From positions 4,522,715 through 4,586,714 of the forward strand of contig NC_049986.1 of the NCBI RefSeq assembly GCF_000003815.2: a stretch of 64,000 nucleotides of DNA. Reading direction: 5' to 3'. The stretch's first letter is position 1, and every line of letters begins with the position of its first letter. Under the pieces are notes generated by a model that was not told the origin of the DNA, ran no database searches, and saw only the letters and a list, made by a program, of their open reading frames with translations. The stretch is from Branchiostoma floridae (lineage: Eukaryota > Chordata > Leptocardii > Amphioxiformes > Branchiostomatidae). This document shows, piece by piece, positions 10,201 through 19,600 of this stretch. The position numbers and the translations under genes are program-made.

Positions 10201-11228
10201 GGTAGACTAAGTTTGTACAATGTAGGTACTGGAGCTTTTCTACATGTTGTCCTCTATGGGACATATGCCTCAGAATGGAATCCTCCAGCCTTTTAAGTCT
10301 AATGACTCTGACATATTATGGCTGTTACAAAGTCTGTGGTGGGAGATTACTTGGTCGTTTTTTCTGTACAGGCCTGTCAGATGTACCGGGGGAGGCCATG
10401 GTGAAACTGTACTGTCCAAAGTGCCAGGATGTCTACACACCTAAGTCCTCCAGACATCATCATATCCTTTCATATGATACCACGATATACCACAACTTCA
10501 ATGGTGGGCCAGCAAAGTCTAGACTTAAACCTAATTGAGAATCTCTGTTGCGGCACGAATACCTCAGAACATAGGTGGGCTGGAGACCTTTGTCCAGAAA
10601 GAATGGCCCAAAAGTCCCATTGTTCTGTTGGCAGCAGGTTATTGCAGCTAAGAGGTGCTGCATGAAGTACTGAAGGCGGAACATCCTTTATGTTTGAAAT
10701 TTACAATTTTGGATGGACTATGAAATGATTGACATTTGCTCTGGAATTTTATAGTAATAAACAACCTTTATATGTATCTGCACACCACTTACATGATTTA
10801 GCAGCAGTCTGTAGTTGCAATATTCCTCATTTTGCCAAAATAGCCCAAATGTGAGGGAGACGAGGTGTGAATAATTCTGCATGCAACTGTATATATCTTA
10901 CTATGATACCTTAACCACATAATCACATATAGATGGAGCTTACTTTGGCACCAGCTTCCCCCACATGTTGTTCATGGTGCATCCTGAGTAAACATGTGTG
11001 TATGGGGTGAAAAGGTGACCTTTGACACCTGTTTTGCCATACCGTCCATTGTATCGTATATGGAGAATCCTAATAAATAAATAAATAAACAATGAAAAAT
11101 CTGCCTATGTTTAACTCTATTGTCTATTCTCTTTCAGATTGTATGGCTTCAAGATCCATCCATTGGCCTATCAGATACAAGCTCAAGCTTCCAACAACTT
11201 CAAGAGTCCTGTGAAAACACTTCGATGA
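7279..11228 (+). CDS. CSNK2B: Casein kinase 2 regulatory subunit beta
   Basis: The beta subunit dimerises through a zinc finger and holds two catalytic alpha subunits in the CK2 tetramer. Coding exons: 7287-7358 (exon begins 7279 after TGTTGCAG), 7895-7997, 8957-9072, 9980-10055, 10372-10461, 10927-10987 and 11138-11228 (TGA). Phases close and give 202 residues. The protein starts [14 protein letters not shown]. It carries the acidic loop DLEPDDELEDN and the zinc-binding cysteines in RVYCENQ and KLYCPKCQD. It ends with LYGFKIHP and SPVKTLR. Apart from one segment the match to vertebrate CK2-beta is near residue for residue. Oddities are a 60-bp tandem duplication across the donor of the third coding exon, an AT-AC intron, and the absence of 13 residues (YRPKRPANQFVPR in human) before LYGF. 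A possible poly(A) signal AATAAA is at 11710-11715. Confidence 0.97.
8092..8287. mobile_element. Palindromic MITE (TACTGTAAATGCA family) in a CSNK2B intron
   Basis: The element starts TACTGTAAATGCAGAAA and ends TTAAATGCATTCACAGTA. Its interior alternates TTCGCGGTGG and CCACCGCGAAC, so it can fold on itself. Relatives are at 21696-21907, 46020-46171 and 54544-54755. No coding capacity. Confidence 0.75.
8594..8889. mobile_element. MITE with TTATAGAACAAT termini
   Basis: The left end TTATAGAACAATATTAATGCTAACACTT is mirrored at the right by GTGTTAGCATTGTTCTATAA. It sits in a CSNK2B intron and ends about 65 bp before the acceptor of the exon at 8957. The interior shows no protein signal. Only one copy was recognised in the window. 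Confidence 0.65.
9037..9279 (+). repeat. Four-copy 60-bp tandem duplication spanning the exon-intron border of CSNK2B
   Basis: Unit starts are 9037, 9097, 9157 and 9217, each exactly 60 bp. A unit holds the last 36 coding bases of the exon (ending [12 protein letters not shown]) and the first 24 bases of the intron, including the splice donor. Copies 1, 2 and 4 keep ATG|GTACAT. Copy 3 reads ATGGAACAT, so its GT is lost. Because 60 is divisible by three the frame stays open through all copies to a stop at 9295-9297. The first donor gives the normal protein. The copies are almost identical, so the event is recent or an assembly artefact. Confidence 0.95.
9628..9950 (+). mobile_element. tRNA-derived SINE-like element
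   Basis: The left part resembles RNA polymerase III control boxes (GAGTCGCATGGCATAATGG; GGTCTGAACCTACT). The body, TTGTGCCCTTAGAAAGCCATTTA ... CAGGTGAAAATAAGTA ... GATCCCGCC-like, is shared with elements at about 27180-27450 and 32687-33010. It lies in a CSNK2B intron. Confidence 0.55.
10462..10926 (+). other. Apparent U12-type AT-AC intron of CSNK2B
   Basis: The only splice choice that keeps CK2-beta in frame here starts with ATATCCTTT (10462-10470), the exact minor-spliceosome 5' site. It ends in AC (10925-10926). A matching branch site, CCTTAAC (10909-10915), has its branch A about 12 nt before the 3' end, as expected for U12 introns. Joining C|AT restores Arg-His-His-His-Ile-Asp-Gly-Ala-Tyr-Phe, where human has Thr in place of Ile. 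No GT-AG pair gives an open frame. A Tc1-like transposase relic lies inside the intron. Confidence 0.85.
10495..10675 (+). pseudogene. Tc1-like transposase C-terminal relic
   Basis: Translated pieces [11 protein letters not shown] and, in another frame, [12 protein letters not shown] with a stop match the end of Tc1-family transposases: the SPDLNPIENLW motif and the final basic helix before the stop. Frames shift between the pieces and the catalytic DDE core is absent, so it is a dead fragment. It is inserted in the AT-AC intron of CSNK2B, on the same strand as the gene. Confidence 0.7.
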
Positions 11229-14200
11229 ATGTTGCACATAGGAGACGGTCCTATAGTACGAATGGCTCTTGCACTAGCTGGGATCTCAGCCTGACACAGC
11301 TAGCCTGTAGCCATTCTTCCTGCTCAGTATCTTCTTTCACATAACTTAGACAGTCACATTACTGTATCTCTATTTTCCTTGTACAGCTTTATCATTCTTT
11401 AAAAGTTTGTACAGAAGCATGGTAAATATACACGTGTCACCTCGTGCATGCCTGTTTTTCATGGTACCCATTCAGACCTATGATATAAAGCTGGAATGTA
11501 AAGTTATGTACTCCTAGTAGTCTTATTTAATGTTTACTAATGAGTGTGGTGTTGAATAGATTTTGTACTTTGGTGGCTACATCCCACTCATCTCATATTC
11601 TTATCATAGCCACTTTGCTTTTGGATGTTAGACAGAGATGTCAATTTATAGGCCACACCATTTCAATTGCTTGGATTTGCCACATTTGTTTTTCTGATAT
11701 AAAGAAGTGAATAAAAAAAGGCTACTACTTTGATACCAACTGTTAAAGTTCTTAACTTAGCCCCTGCAGTGTTTAGTTATACATTTGTCAAAAGGTAAAA
11801 TTGCCACCTCTGTTTTATTTATTTCCTGTAAAAGTAAAATATTTAGGAAATGACATCATTGTGACCCTACTAGGATAGGGAGCTTCATTGTTTTTCATAA
11901 TTTGTTTCCTGTCTATAGTATAATTTCCGTGCAACTTCAAAGGGAGGCTGTATGGGTTAACCAATTCTGATTCAGGACAACTGAAAAAGACAAGAAGTAT
12001 ATAGAGGTGCATTAACTGCATTGGAAATTTGGCCCCATGAAATCTCTGGACGTTTATGATATGATCTTTGTAGAAAAATGATAAACAAGGATTCCCCAAA
12101 AGGGGAATGATGACCTTGTGTTTGTATAACAGTCACTTCAATTTAGAATTTTACATTGTTGTTTTTGAAAGAAAGAAAAAACTACCGGTAGTTCTAGAGG
12201 TGCATGTTGACTGTATATGTACAATGTAGTATAGAATGAGTCAAATATACATTATGTTGTTGGGGAATCCTTCAATAATGCTATTTGCCGGCTTTAATTT
12301 TCACACATAATAAAATTGTAACTGGCATCCAAGATTTAATGATATTGTCTTAGATTTGTTCTTGTTAAGGAGCCACATGTCTGATGACACTTTCTGGAAA
12401 ATTACGGTCTTGTTTTCTCAACATACAGATGGCACTAGAGCTGGGTGCAAAAACCAATGGAAAGATTCACAGTACTACTTCAGGCACATGTACTTGTAAA
12501 TACATGCTTTCATTGCGGAGGGAGCAGTGAATAATGCAGAGACTTTTTGCAACACACGACATGTGCATGTTAGTGCTATTTGACAGGTCATGCAAGATAA
12601 AATGTTGTGACCCTAGTAAAACTTTATTACATTTTTTAAGTACAAAACTATAATGACTACACTGCAAAAGGTAGGTGAAATATGGATGCCTAAAAGTTGT
12701 ATGGTTACGGTTGAAATAGTACCATGTGATGAATATAAATGGCAGTAGTGAGACAAAACATTGTGTTTTATTGACTTGACTTTCTTAGATTTTCAATGTT
12801 TTTTGCCTGAAGCCCACCGAAGCATAAATGGTACGTGTTACTGATTAGAGGAATCAGTTTAGAAAGAAATAGAATGATGTAATGCTAACTAATAACTACA
12901 TGTAAAGTACTACAAGTTCAATTATATTAACATTTACAACAAATGTGCAACGTTAATTGATTGTGTAGACTAGAGTTCCATGACCTCATACCTTTGAAAT
13001 AATGTTAAGCTTTTTGAGTAATGTATCATGTTTCTCATTGATTACCTCGATCAAGGTACCAATTTGCATTTATCAGTTCATCTTCTCTACTGAAATGGAA
13101 TTATAGCATATATTCTGTCTCATTAATTATGCAAATTAGATCTTTATTTCTGTAATTGATATTCTGCTTTCTCAGTTTCATAAGTTGTGTTTGTGAGCCA
13201 CATCATGGACCGTAGCAGAGTTGTAAACTTTCCTTATCTATTATGCAAATTAACTCCTAGTTTGCATAATTAATTTCAATTAAAAATGTCAATAATCACT
13301 CAAGCTATCTACATACCCAAAAATAACAATCCATCAACCCCCGGGATATGAAATGGTGGGAAAACGACAGCGGCACTTAGCAGCGTTTCTGGCGGACCAT
13401 TACCATCACATTTACGGGCTTCGTCCTTGGTGACAACAGTACTTTTGCTGACAGTATACTGTAAATTTGCATCTACAATCCCTTGTAAAAGAAATTTATC
13501 CATCGCTATTTGGTTTAATTATAAAGGGATTTCGTCTAGAGCGAATAATTGACCAGAAATGAAAAAAAATCTCCATTTTGCCTATTTTTGACCCAAAAAA
13601 GTTATGATGAAGTATCATACAAAATGGCGATGGACAAACAATCTACTCGAGGTAATGTGTCGTTGTTTGAAATATGAGAGTCCAGAACGTTGTCTCCACC
13701 GAGGACAGGACACATTAAAAAGACCTAATGTTTAAAAACCAAAATGTGTGTTTTTAACCAAAAAAATCCACCATATCAACACAACATGCCCGGTGCTCTA
13801 TTTCATTCAATGACTACTAGTACCTTGTGAAATTTCATTGCAATACGACCCTGCTATCAAATTTAACAAGCATATACCCATTTTACTATGTCTACTGCAG
13901 TGTCACATGCCGTAATTGACCATAGCCGAATTTGTGCTGATTTTGGCTGGTTTGTGGCGCTAATGTGTCCAGTGGGATACCTGCTTTACCCTTTAAGCAA
14001 TACCACCGCACAAAAACGACTATCAAGTTCCTGGCAGACTTCTTTATTCAAATCTCAATACATTGTATCTAAAAGTGGAGATCATTATTGCATAATACTC
14101 AGTCTGCTATACATTTTGTATATCCAGTTACAGGCCAGGATGTTATTTTTAGAGAAAACAAAACACACATAAGTGTGCATGCACATACACACAATACACA

Positions 14201-15508
14201 CAAACTAGCTACATACATGTTGACACTTTACACCATAGACATTCTGTATATACAGTCATGCATCTGCTTCATTTCATATAAACTAGGCACGATAAACTTG
14301 ATCATACGATCAGTTGATCATATCTCAGATTTCCTATATGTATTTGAAAGTTTATTTATTGCCTTTTACAATGATATCCCGTTTGATACCTTTAAGTTAG
14401 TTCATGGCTGGAACATCAACTTAAGGCTAGTTACTGTAGGTGTAAAAAAAAAGTGCCAAAAAATTTCTCTTTATTATGTGTCCTTTGTTTTGTAGTAATT
14501 AGCATTTATTATGTGTTCTATCACTAGAAACCATGACAGGGCTCGAAATACCACCTGCATATGCAGGTTAGTGCAGGTAAAATTGGATCTGCGAGGTATT
14601 TCTGATGTCTACCTGCACTTAACCTGCACTGGTCCATGTAAGTTGGTTTTATGCATAAATGTCATTTGGTGTAGGTATATGTGGATTGTTATCAGTTGCA
14701 TTGAATGTTACCACCTGTAAAGTATAGAAGAAAAAATAGCAATGATTCCTGAACAATTTTAGTATGATCCATACTTCCTAAATTCAGAGTGGTGCAGGTG
14801 AAATTTGTCTGGTGCAGGCAATTTTTAGTGTTACCTGAATCAGTGCAGGTATGCAGAAAAAAAGTATTTCGGGCTCTGCATGTGCATGTGAAATACTGTT
14901 CCTTTAAAATAGTACCTCAATGTTATGAGAACGCTTTTGTGAGAGGGTAATACTAAAAAGTGCTGAAATTACCCTTTAGCTACCAATGTCAGACTGTTGG
15001 TAGGGAAATTTTGGAAATTTGTTTTGTGACTCACTTGCACAGTCAGCTATGGTGTTTGACTTTGGGATCAAGACAAGTATGGTATAATTGTAAAGGGTAA
15101 TAAATATGCTTTCCAGTGATCTATACTGGATACTATTCAATTGATAAGTAATAATTAAATGAAGATATGATTGATCTAATTTGGGGTTCCAAACTTTTGA
15201 GTTATATATCAACAATCAACAACTGTCAGACTGGAGAAGTACAATAAACTGCTCAACCAGTTTCTGACAGGTCCTTTATACAGGTGTTTGTAAGCTATAC
15301 ATTCCTAATGTAATACATACATTATGTATACCATATATATATATACCAGATGGCATCACTTTATATGCACTGTGAATAGAAAATCTAAGTCTCAGGACTA
15401 TCAATAATGGCCAATTAGTAAACTTGAAAGATGTTGGCCTTAAATCTAAAAGTAGAAAAGGCTGTGCATTAATTACAAATCAGACAAAGTTGAGATTGAA
15501 ATGTCATC
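11229..15508. other. Intergenic region between the convergent genes CSNK2B and LRSAM1
   Basis: No convincing exon was found. The first 500 bp should be the CSNK2B 3' UTR (AATAAA at 11710-11715). About 12955-13290 is AT-rich interspersed repeat with words like ATTATGCAAATTA, related to 26440-26950 and 31600-31920. A minus-strand frame at 13309-13503 (64 codons) is open but unrecognised. A MITE occupies 14537-14878. The remainder shows only low-complexity AT sequence. Confidence 0.5.
14537..14878. mobile_element. hAT-like MITE with CAGGGCTCGAAATAC termini
   Basis: Left end CAGGGCTCGAAATACCACCTGCATATGCAGG; right end GTATTTCGGGCTCTG. CAGGG...CCCTG termini are usual for hAT elements. Relatives sharing the interior text (ACCTGCAC, TGTCTACCTGCA) are at about 20232-20345 (partial), 37218-37532 and 55829-56117. 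No coding capacity. Confidence 0.75.
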
Positions 15509-16557
15509 TACCCTGTTATTCTACAGAGACCAGGATAACCCTCTGTACGATGTCACCCCTGCACAGCGGACACTGCTCCATGTTACCCTCATTCTACAGA
15601 GACCAGGATAACCCTCTGTACGATGTCACCTCTGCACAGCGGACACTGCTCCATGTTACCCCGTTATTCTACAGAGACCAGGATAACCCTCTGTACGATG
15701 TCACCTCTGCACAGCGGACACTGCTCCATGTTACCCCGTTATTTTACAGAGACCAGGATAACCCTCTGTACGATGTCACCCCTGCACAGCGGACACTGCT
15801 CCATGTTACCCTGTTATTCTACAGAGACCAGGATAACCCTCTGTACGATGTCACCCCTGCACAGCGGACACTGCTCCATGTTACCCTGTTATTCTACAGA
15901 GACAAGGATAACCCTCTGTACGATGTCACCCCTGCATAGCGGACACTGCAGAGAGTTACCCTGTTATTCTACAGAGACAAGGATAACCCTCTGTACGATG
16001 TCACCTCTGCACAGCGGACACTGCAGAGAGTTACCCTGTTATTCTACAGAGACCAGGAAAACCCTCTGTACGATGTCACCCCTGCATAGCGGACACTGCA
16101 GAGAGTTACCCTGTTATTCTACAGAGACCAGGATAACCCTCTGTATGATGTCACCCCTGCACAGCGGACACTGCTCCATGTTACCCTGTTATTCTACAGA
16201 GACAAGGATAACCCTCTGTACGATGTCACCTCTGCACAGCGGACACTGCAGAGAGTTACCCTGTTATTCTACAGAGACCAGGAAAACCCTCTGTACGATG
16301 TCACCCCTGCATAGCGGACACTGCAGAGAGTTACCCTGTTATTCTACAGAGACCAGGATAACCCTCTGTATGATGTCACCCCTGCACAGCGGACACTGCT
16401 CCATGTTACCCTCATTCTACAGAGACAAGGATAACCCTCTGGGCGATGTCACCCCTGCACAGCTGACACTGCTCCATGTTACCCTGTTATTCTACAGAGA
16501 CCAGGATAACCCTCTGTACGATGTCACCCCTGCACAGCGGACACTGCTCCATGTTAC
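15509..16557 (-). repeat. 14-copy, 75-bp array derived from the LRSAM1 RING exon
   Basis: Fourteen head-to-tail units of about 75 bp (two are 2-3 bp shorter) cover this interval. On the minus strand each unit reads as the last part of the LRSAM1 RING domain: CPLCRGDIVQRV, then LVSVE and a TAA stop. The copy at the high-coordinate end is the real 3' coding end of LRSAM1; the other 13 fall in the presumed 3' UTR or flank. Two unit types exist, reading GNMEQCPLC (nine copies) and GNSLQCPLC (five). A 225-bp higher-order block of three units is repeated at about 15961-16185 and 16186-16410. Most differences between copies are silent or conservative in the minus-strand frame. Confidence 0.95.
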
Positions 16558-16612
16558 CTGCACACCCAGCACAGCAGCACACATGGCCACAGTTCAGGAA
16601 CAACACAGATGA
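16487..16612 (-). CDS. LRSAM1: LRSAM1 terminal coding exon (RING, second half)
   Basis: After a TTTTCCAG acceptor the exon reads SSVLFLNCGHVCCCAGCAG and then NMEQCPLCRGDIVQ, ending LVSVE and TAA. It provides the last six zinc ligands of the C3HC4 RING. Spacing from LNCGH to CPLC is identical to human LRSAM1. The final 70 bp are the first unit of the 75-bp tandem array. Confidence 0.95.
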   Translation of the reverse strand, partial: SSVLFLNCGHVCCCAGCAGNMEQCPLCRGDIVQRVILVSVE

Positions 16613-19600
16613 CTGGAAAACACAACAGTGATTTTAACAGTAATGTTATACATATGAGCAAAAAGAATGACAGTATAGGAAATGGCTACATATTTCAAAG
16701 ACATGTGATTCCAAATCAGACATTTATTAGAATGTAAATAAAACAGAAGGACCTTCTGATGTGCATTATTCCAGGATGGTCAGTCATAGTCATTCAGTCA
16801 TTTTTAAATAGATACTACATATTTCTGTACAACAGAGGAATTAAAGGGATGCCAACATACGTTTTGCTCCATACACACAACACACTCTGTGATGACCCTG
16901 GCTAAGGTGTCTCTGGCAGGTGCAGTGGGAACAGCTGCAGGTGCTGTAGGAGGGACCTCTGCTGTTGGTTCAGGTACAGGTGCAGATGCTTCAGGCCTAT
17001 CCTGTTTGTCAGGGACCTTTTTCTTCCCTTCGAATTCCTCTTGCCATTTCTTTGCTGCCGACACTATCTCCTGTCGTAGTCCAAACTCATGCATGCCGAT
17101 CTGGTGGGACAAGTCAATGGTTGGTCAATGTATGGATACTTGGGTCTGTGGTTCAGTACTGGTACTACATGCATTTTCATTTGCAAGGGAAGTCTTGCTT
17201 CCAAAAATTGACCCCTTAACTACATACATGTACATAACACCAAACAAGTCTTTTAGCCAGCCTGAATCTTTTTTCCATCTTCTCAATCTTGTTTCACGGA
17301 AAGATGTGTCAAGCGGGAGTATGTTGTACAAAATGGGCACAGATAGAAAACCTCAAGATTGGCAAAACAAAGGACACAAAACAAACATGGCTCCAATATC
17401 AAAATTGTTTTACTGTCCATGCCCCGTCACTTTTATACATATTTGTATTAACCATGGTCCGCAACCTGCCTCATATAGAATCCATTCAAACTGCCAAAAG
17501 GCTTACTTAGAGCGGTGTTATTTTGGGACACTGCAGGGGATACTGACACTACAGGGGGTAAGGAGACTACAGGTATGCCCACTATAAGGGGTTACCGGGA
17601 CTACAGGGGGTACAGACACAACTAGGGGTACGGAAACTAATGGGGGCACAGATAGAGACGGGTATGAACACTAGGGGGTATGGACAGTACAGGGGGTATG
17701 GACAATATAGGGGGTACAGACACGACAGAGGGTACATATACAGCTCAAACAAGATCAAGTATGTACCTGTTGAAGGTCCTGGTTACTCATCTGACTCAGT
17801 TGTTCCATGGTGAAGATGTGATGACGGGCAAACACAGGGATGTAGTCCTCTGCCCCAACACCGTTCATCAGCTTTAGAACATCAATGTCAACTTGAGCCT
17901 CCTGATACATGCAACACAGAGAGACAGGAAATTTGCCATCAGTGCTATGCTACTTAAGGACCCAGTACACTTCTTAAATTGACAAATAGTATTATGCAGC
18001 ACCCGATTAATCTCCAAGCAGATCTTATGGTGGCATAAAGCTAAGGGCACAACCCGCCTTACGTGTAACTGCGTGCTGTCTACATGCAAAAAAGTACCAC
18101 TTCCGTATGGAATCCTACGGAATCCAACGGATTTGGGAGCACACAGACAAGCTGCAGCACTTTACGTGCATGCACAACTTTCTCTGCATTCGGGCTGCAG
18201 ATTCACCCCCGTACGAGCCAGTATGGGTAANNNNNNNNNNNNNNNNNNNNNNNNNNNNNNNNNNNNNNNNNNNNNNNNNNNNNNNNNNNNNNNNNNNNNN
18301 NNNNNNNNNNNNNNNNNNNNNNNNNNNNNNGCAATCACACAGAGATCATTACGTAGAACTCACATACCACCTGTGCAACTAACGATACATGTAACCACTC
18401 GCAGCCAGGCGTGGCGTGCAGACCACATACTCACACCTTGTGCAACTGTGCGAGTGACGTGCATTAAGACATACTTCCTCCCTGCTCTTGGAATTGAAGA
18501 AAAAGATAACAGTACCTTGTAGGAGTTGAACCTCCTTCACGGAGGTATAACAACAGCTAACAATTTAAAGATGTTTACCTTGTTGACAAGCTGCTGAGGT
18601 TTTCTGTCCAGCAGCCTCTGATATAAGATGAGCCAGTAGTCCTCCTGTTCCTCCTGTCTGTGCCTCTCCATCTCAACCTGACAACAGCATGGAGGTAAAT
18701 ATGTTGCATCAAAAACACAAAAACACAAATGCTACATTAGCACACAGATAACTGATGTAATATAAGTAAAAAAAGGTTCCTGAAACCAAAAAAGTCTAGG
18801 GTCGGCAGGTTTTTGCAAGGGTGTATTGAATGAATACAAAAGTCACTGTGACAGCAGTTGAAGCTAAATAACGTAACAGACTTTGTTCCAAAGTTTGATT
18901 TAAAAGACGGTTTGACTCAAGCTTTGACAAATTGCCCCAAAAATTCTTGTTTAACTTAAAGCAGTCACATGATAAGTAAACTAGCAGATACAATACATAT
19001 TGCATGATACCTCTAAAATACTATAAGGCAATGAGCAACACAATGTATTATCTAGTACTGGTATGAGACTCAGTCCAACAAGTAGTCACTGCGCAATCAT
19101 ATGATATTCAAAGTACATTTGATTTTACAAAGTACATTTTGATTTTACAAAGTACAATTTTACCAAGTTTTCTCTTCTTTGAAACAAATTCATGGTCAGA
19201 CTTCATTGCTGGTATCTAGTATGAGTATGAATTCATGAAATCACCAACAACCCTATGTAAACATTTTGCTTTCAAATGACAAATATCATTATTGATCTGC
19301 AAGTGGTATGTGTAGAACATAATACGGTATTGTAAAATGAATGAAATTTTCATCGTGCAAGTATCTCAGAGTCACTGCAAAAATGACTTTACTGCCTTCT
19401 GCCTGCCTAGTACACTTTAATTTGTTTTAACTACAAACCTAAATCATTGTAAATATTGTGATATCAAATCCCATTCAAATACATTAACTGTCAATCAATT
19501 AAGTGTTGCAGTAGTTTTTTTAGCAGAGTGCAGTATGGAAAAAATGTTGAAGATATCTAAATGCCTATGGCAATTTGATGGCCACAGCAAACAAATCTGA

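Noticed and set aside
11041-11060. TACCGTCCATTG as the start of the missing CK2-beta segment (Tyr-Arg-Pro)
   Set aside because: Only three residues match, no AG acceptor precedes it and the following codons do not fit.
13309-13503. 64-codon minus-strand frame starting MDKFLLQGIVDANLQY
   Set aside because: It looks somewhat protein-like and could be an isolated first exon, but there is no donor that leads to a recognised continuation.
15623-16612. 329-codon plus-strand open frame of tandem YSTETRITLCTMSPLHSGHC-like repeats
   Set aside because: It is the antisense of the LRSAM1 RING exon array. The minus strand carries the conserved CPLC motif, splice sites and stop; the plus frame exists only because the unit length is 75.
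16889-17587. 232-codon plus-strand frame
   Set aside because: Antisense to LRSAM1 exon 23; its Ala/Gly-rich start is the complement of the Pro/Ala-rich PTAP region.
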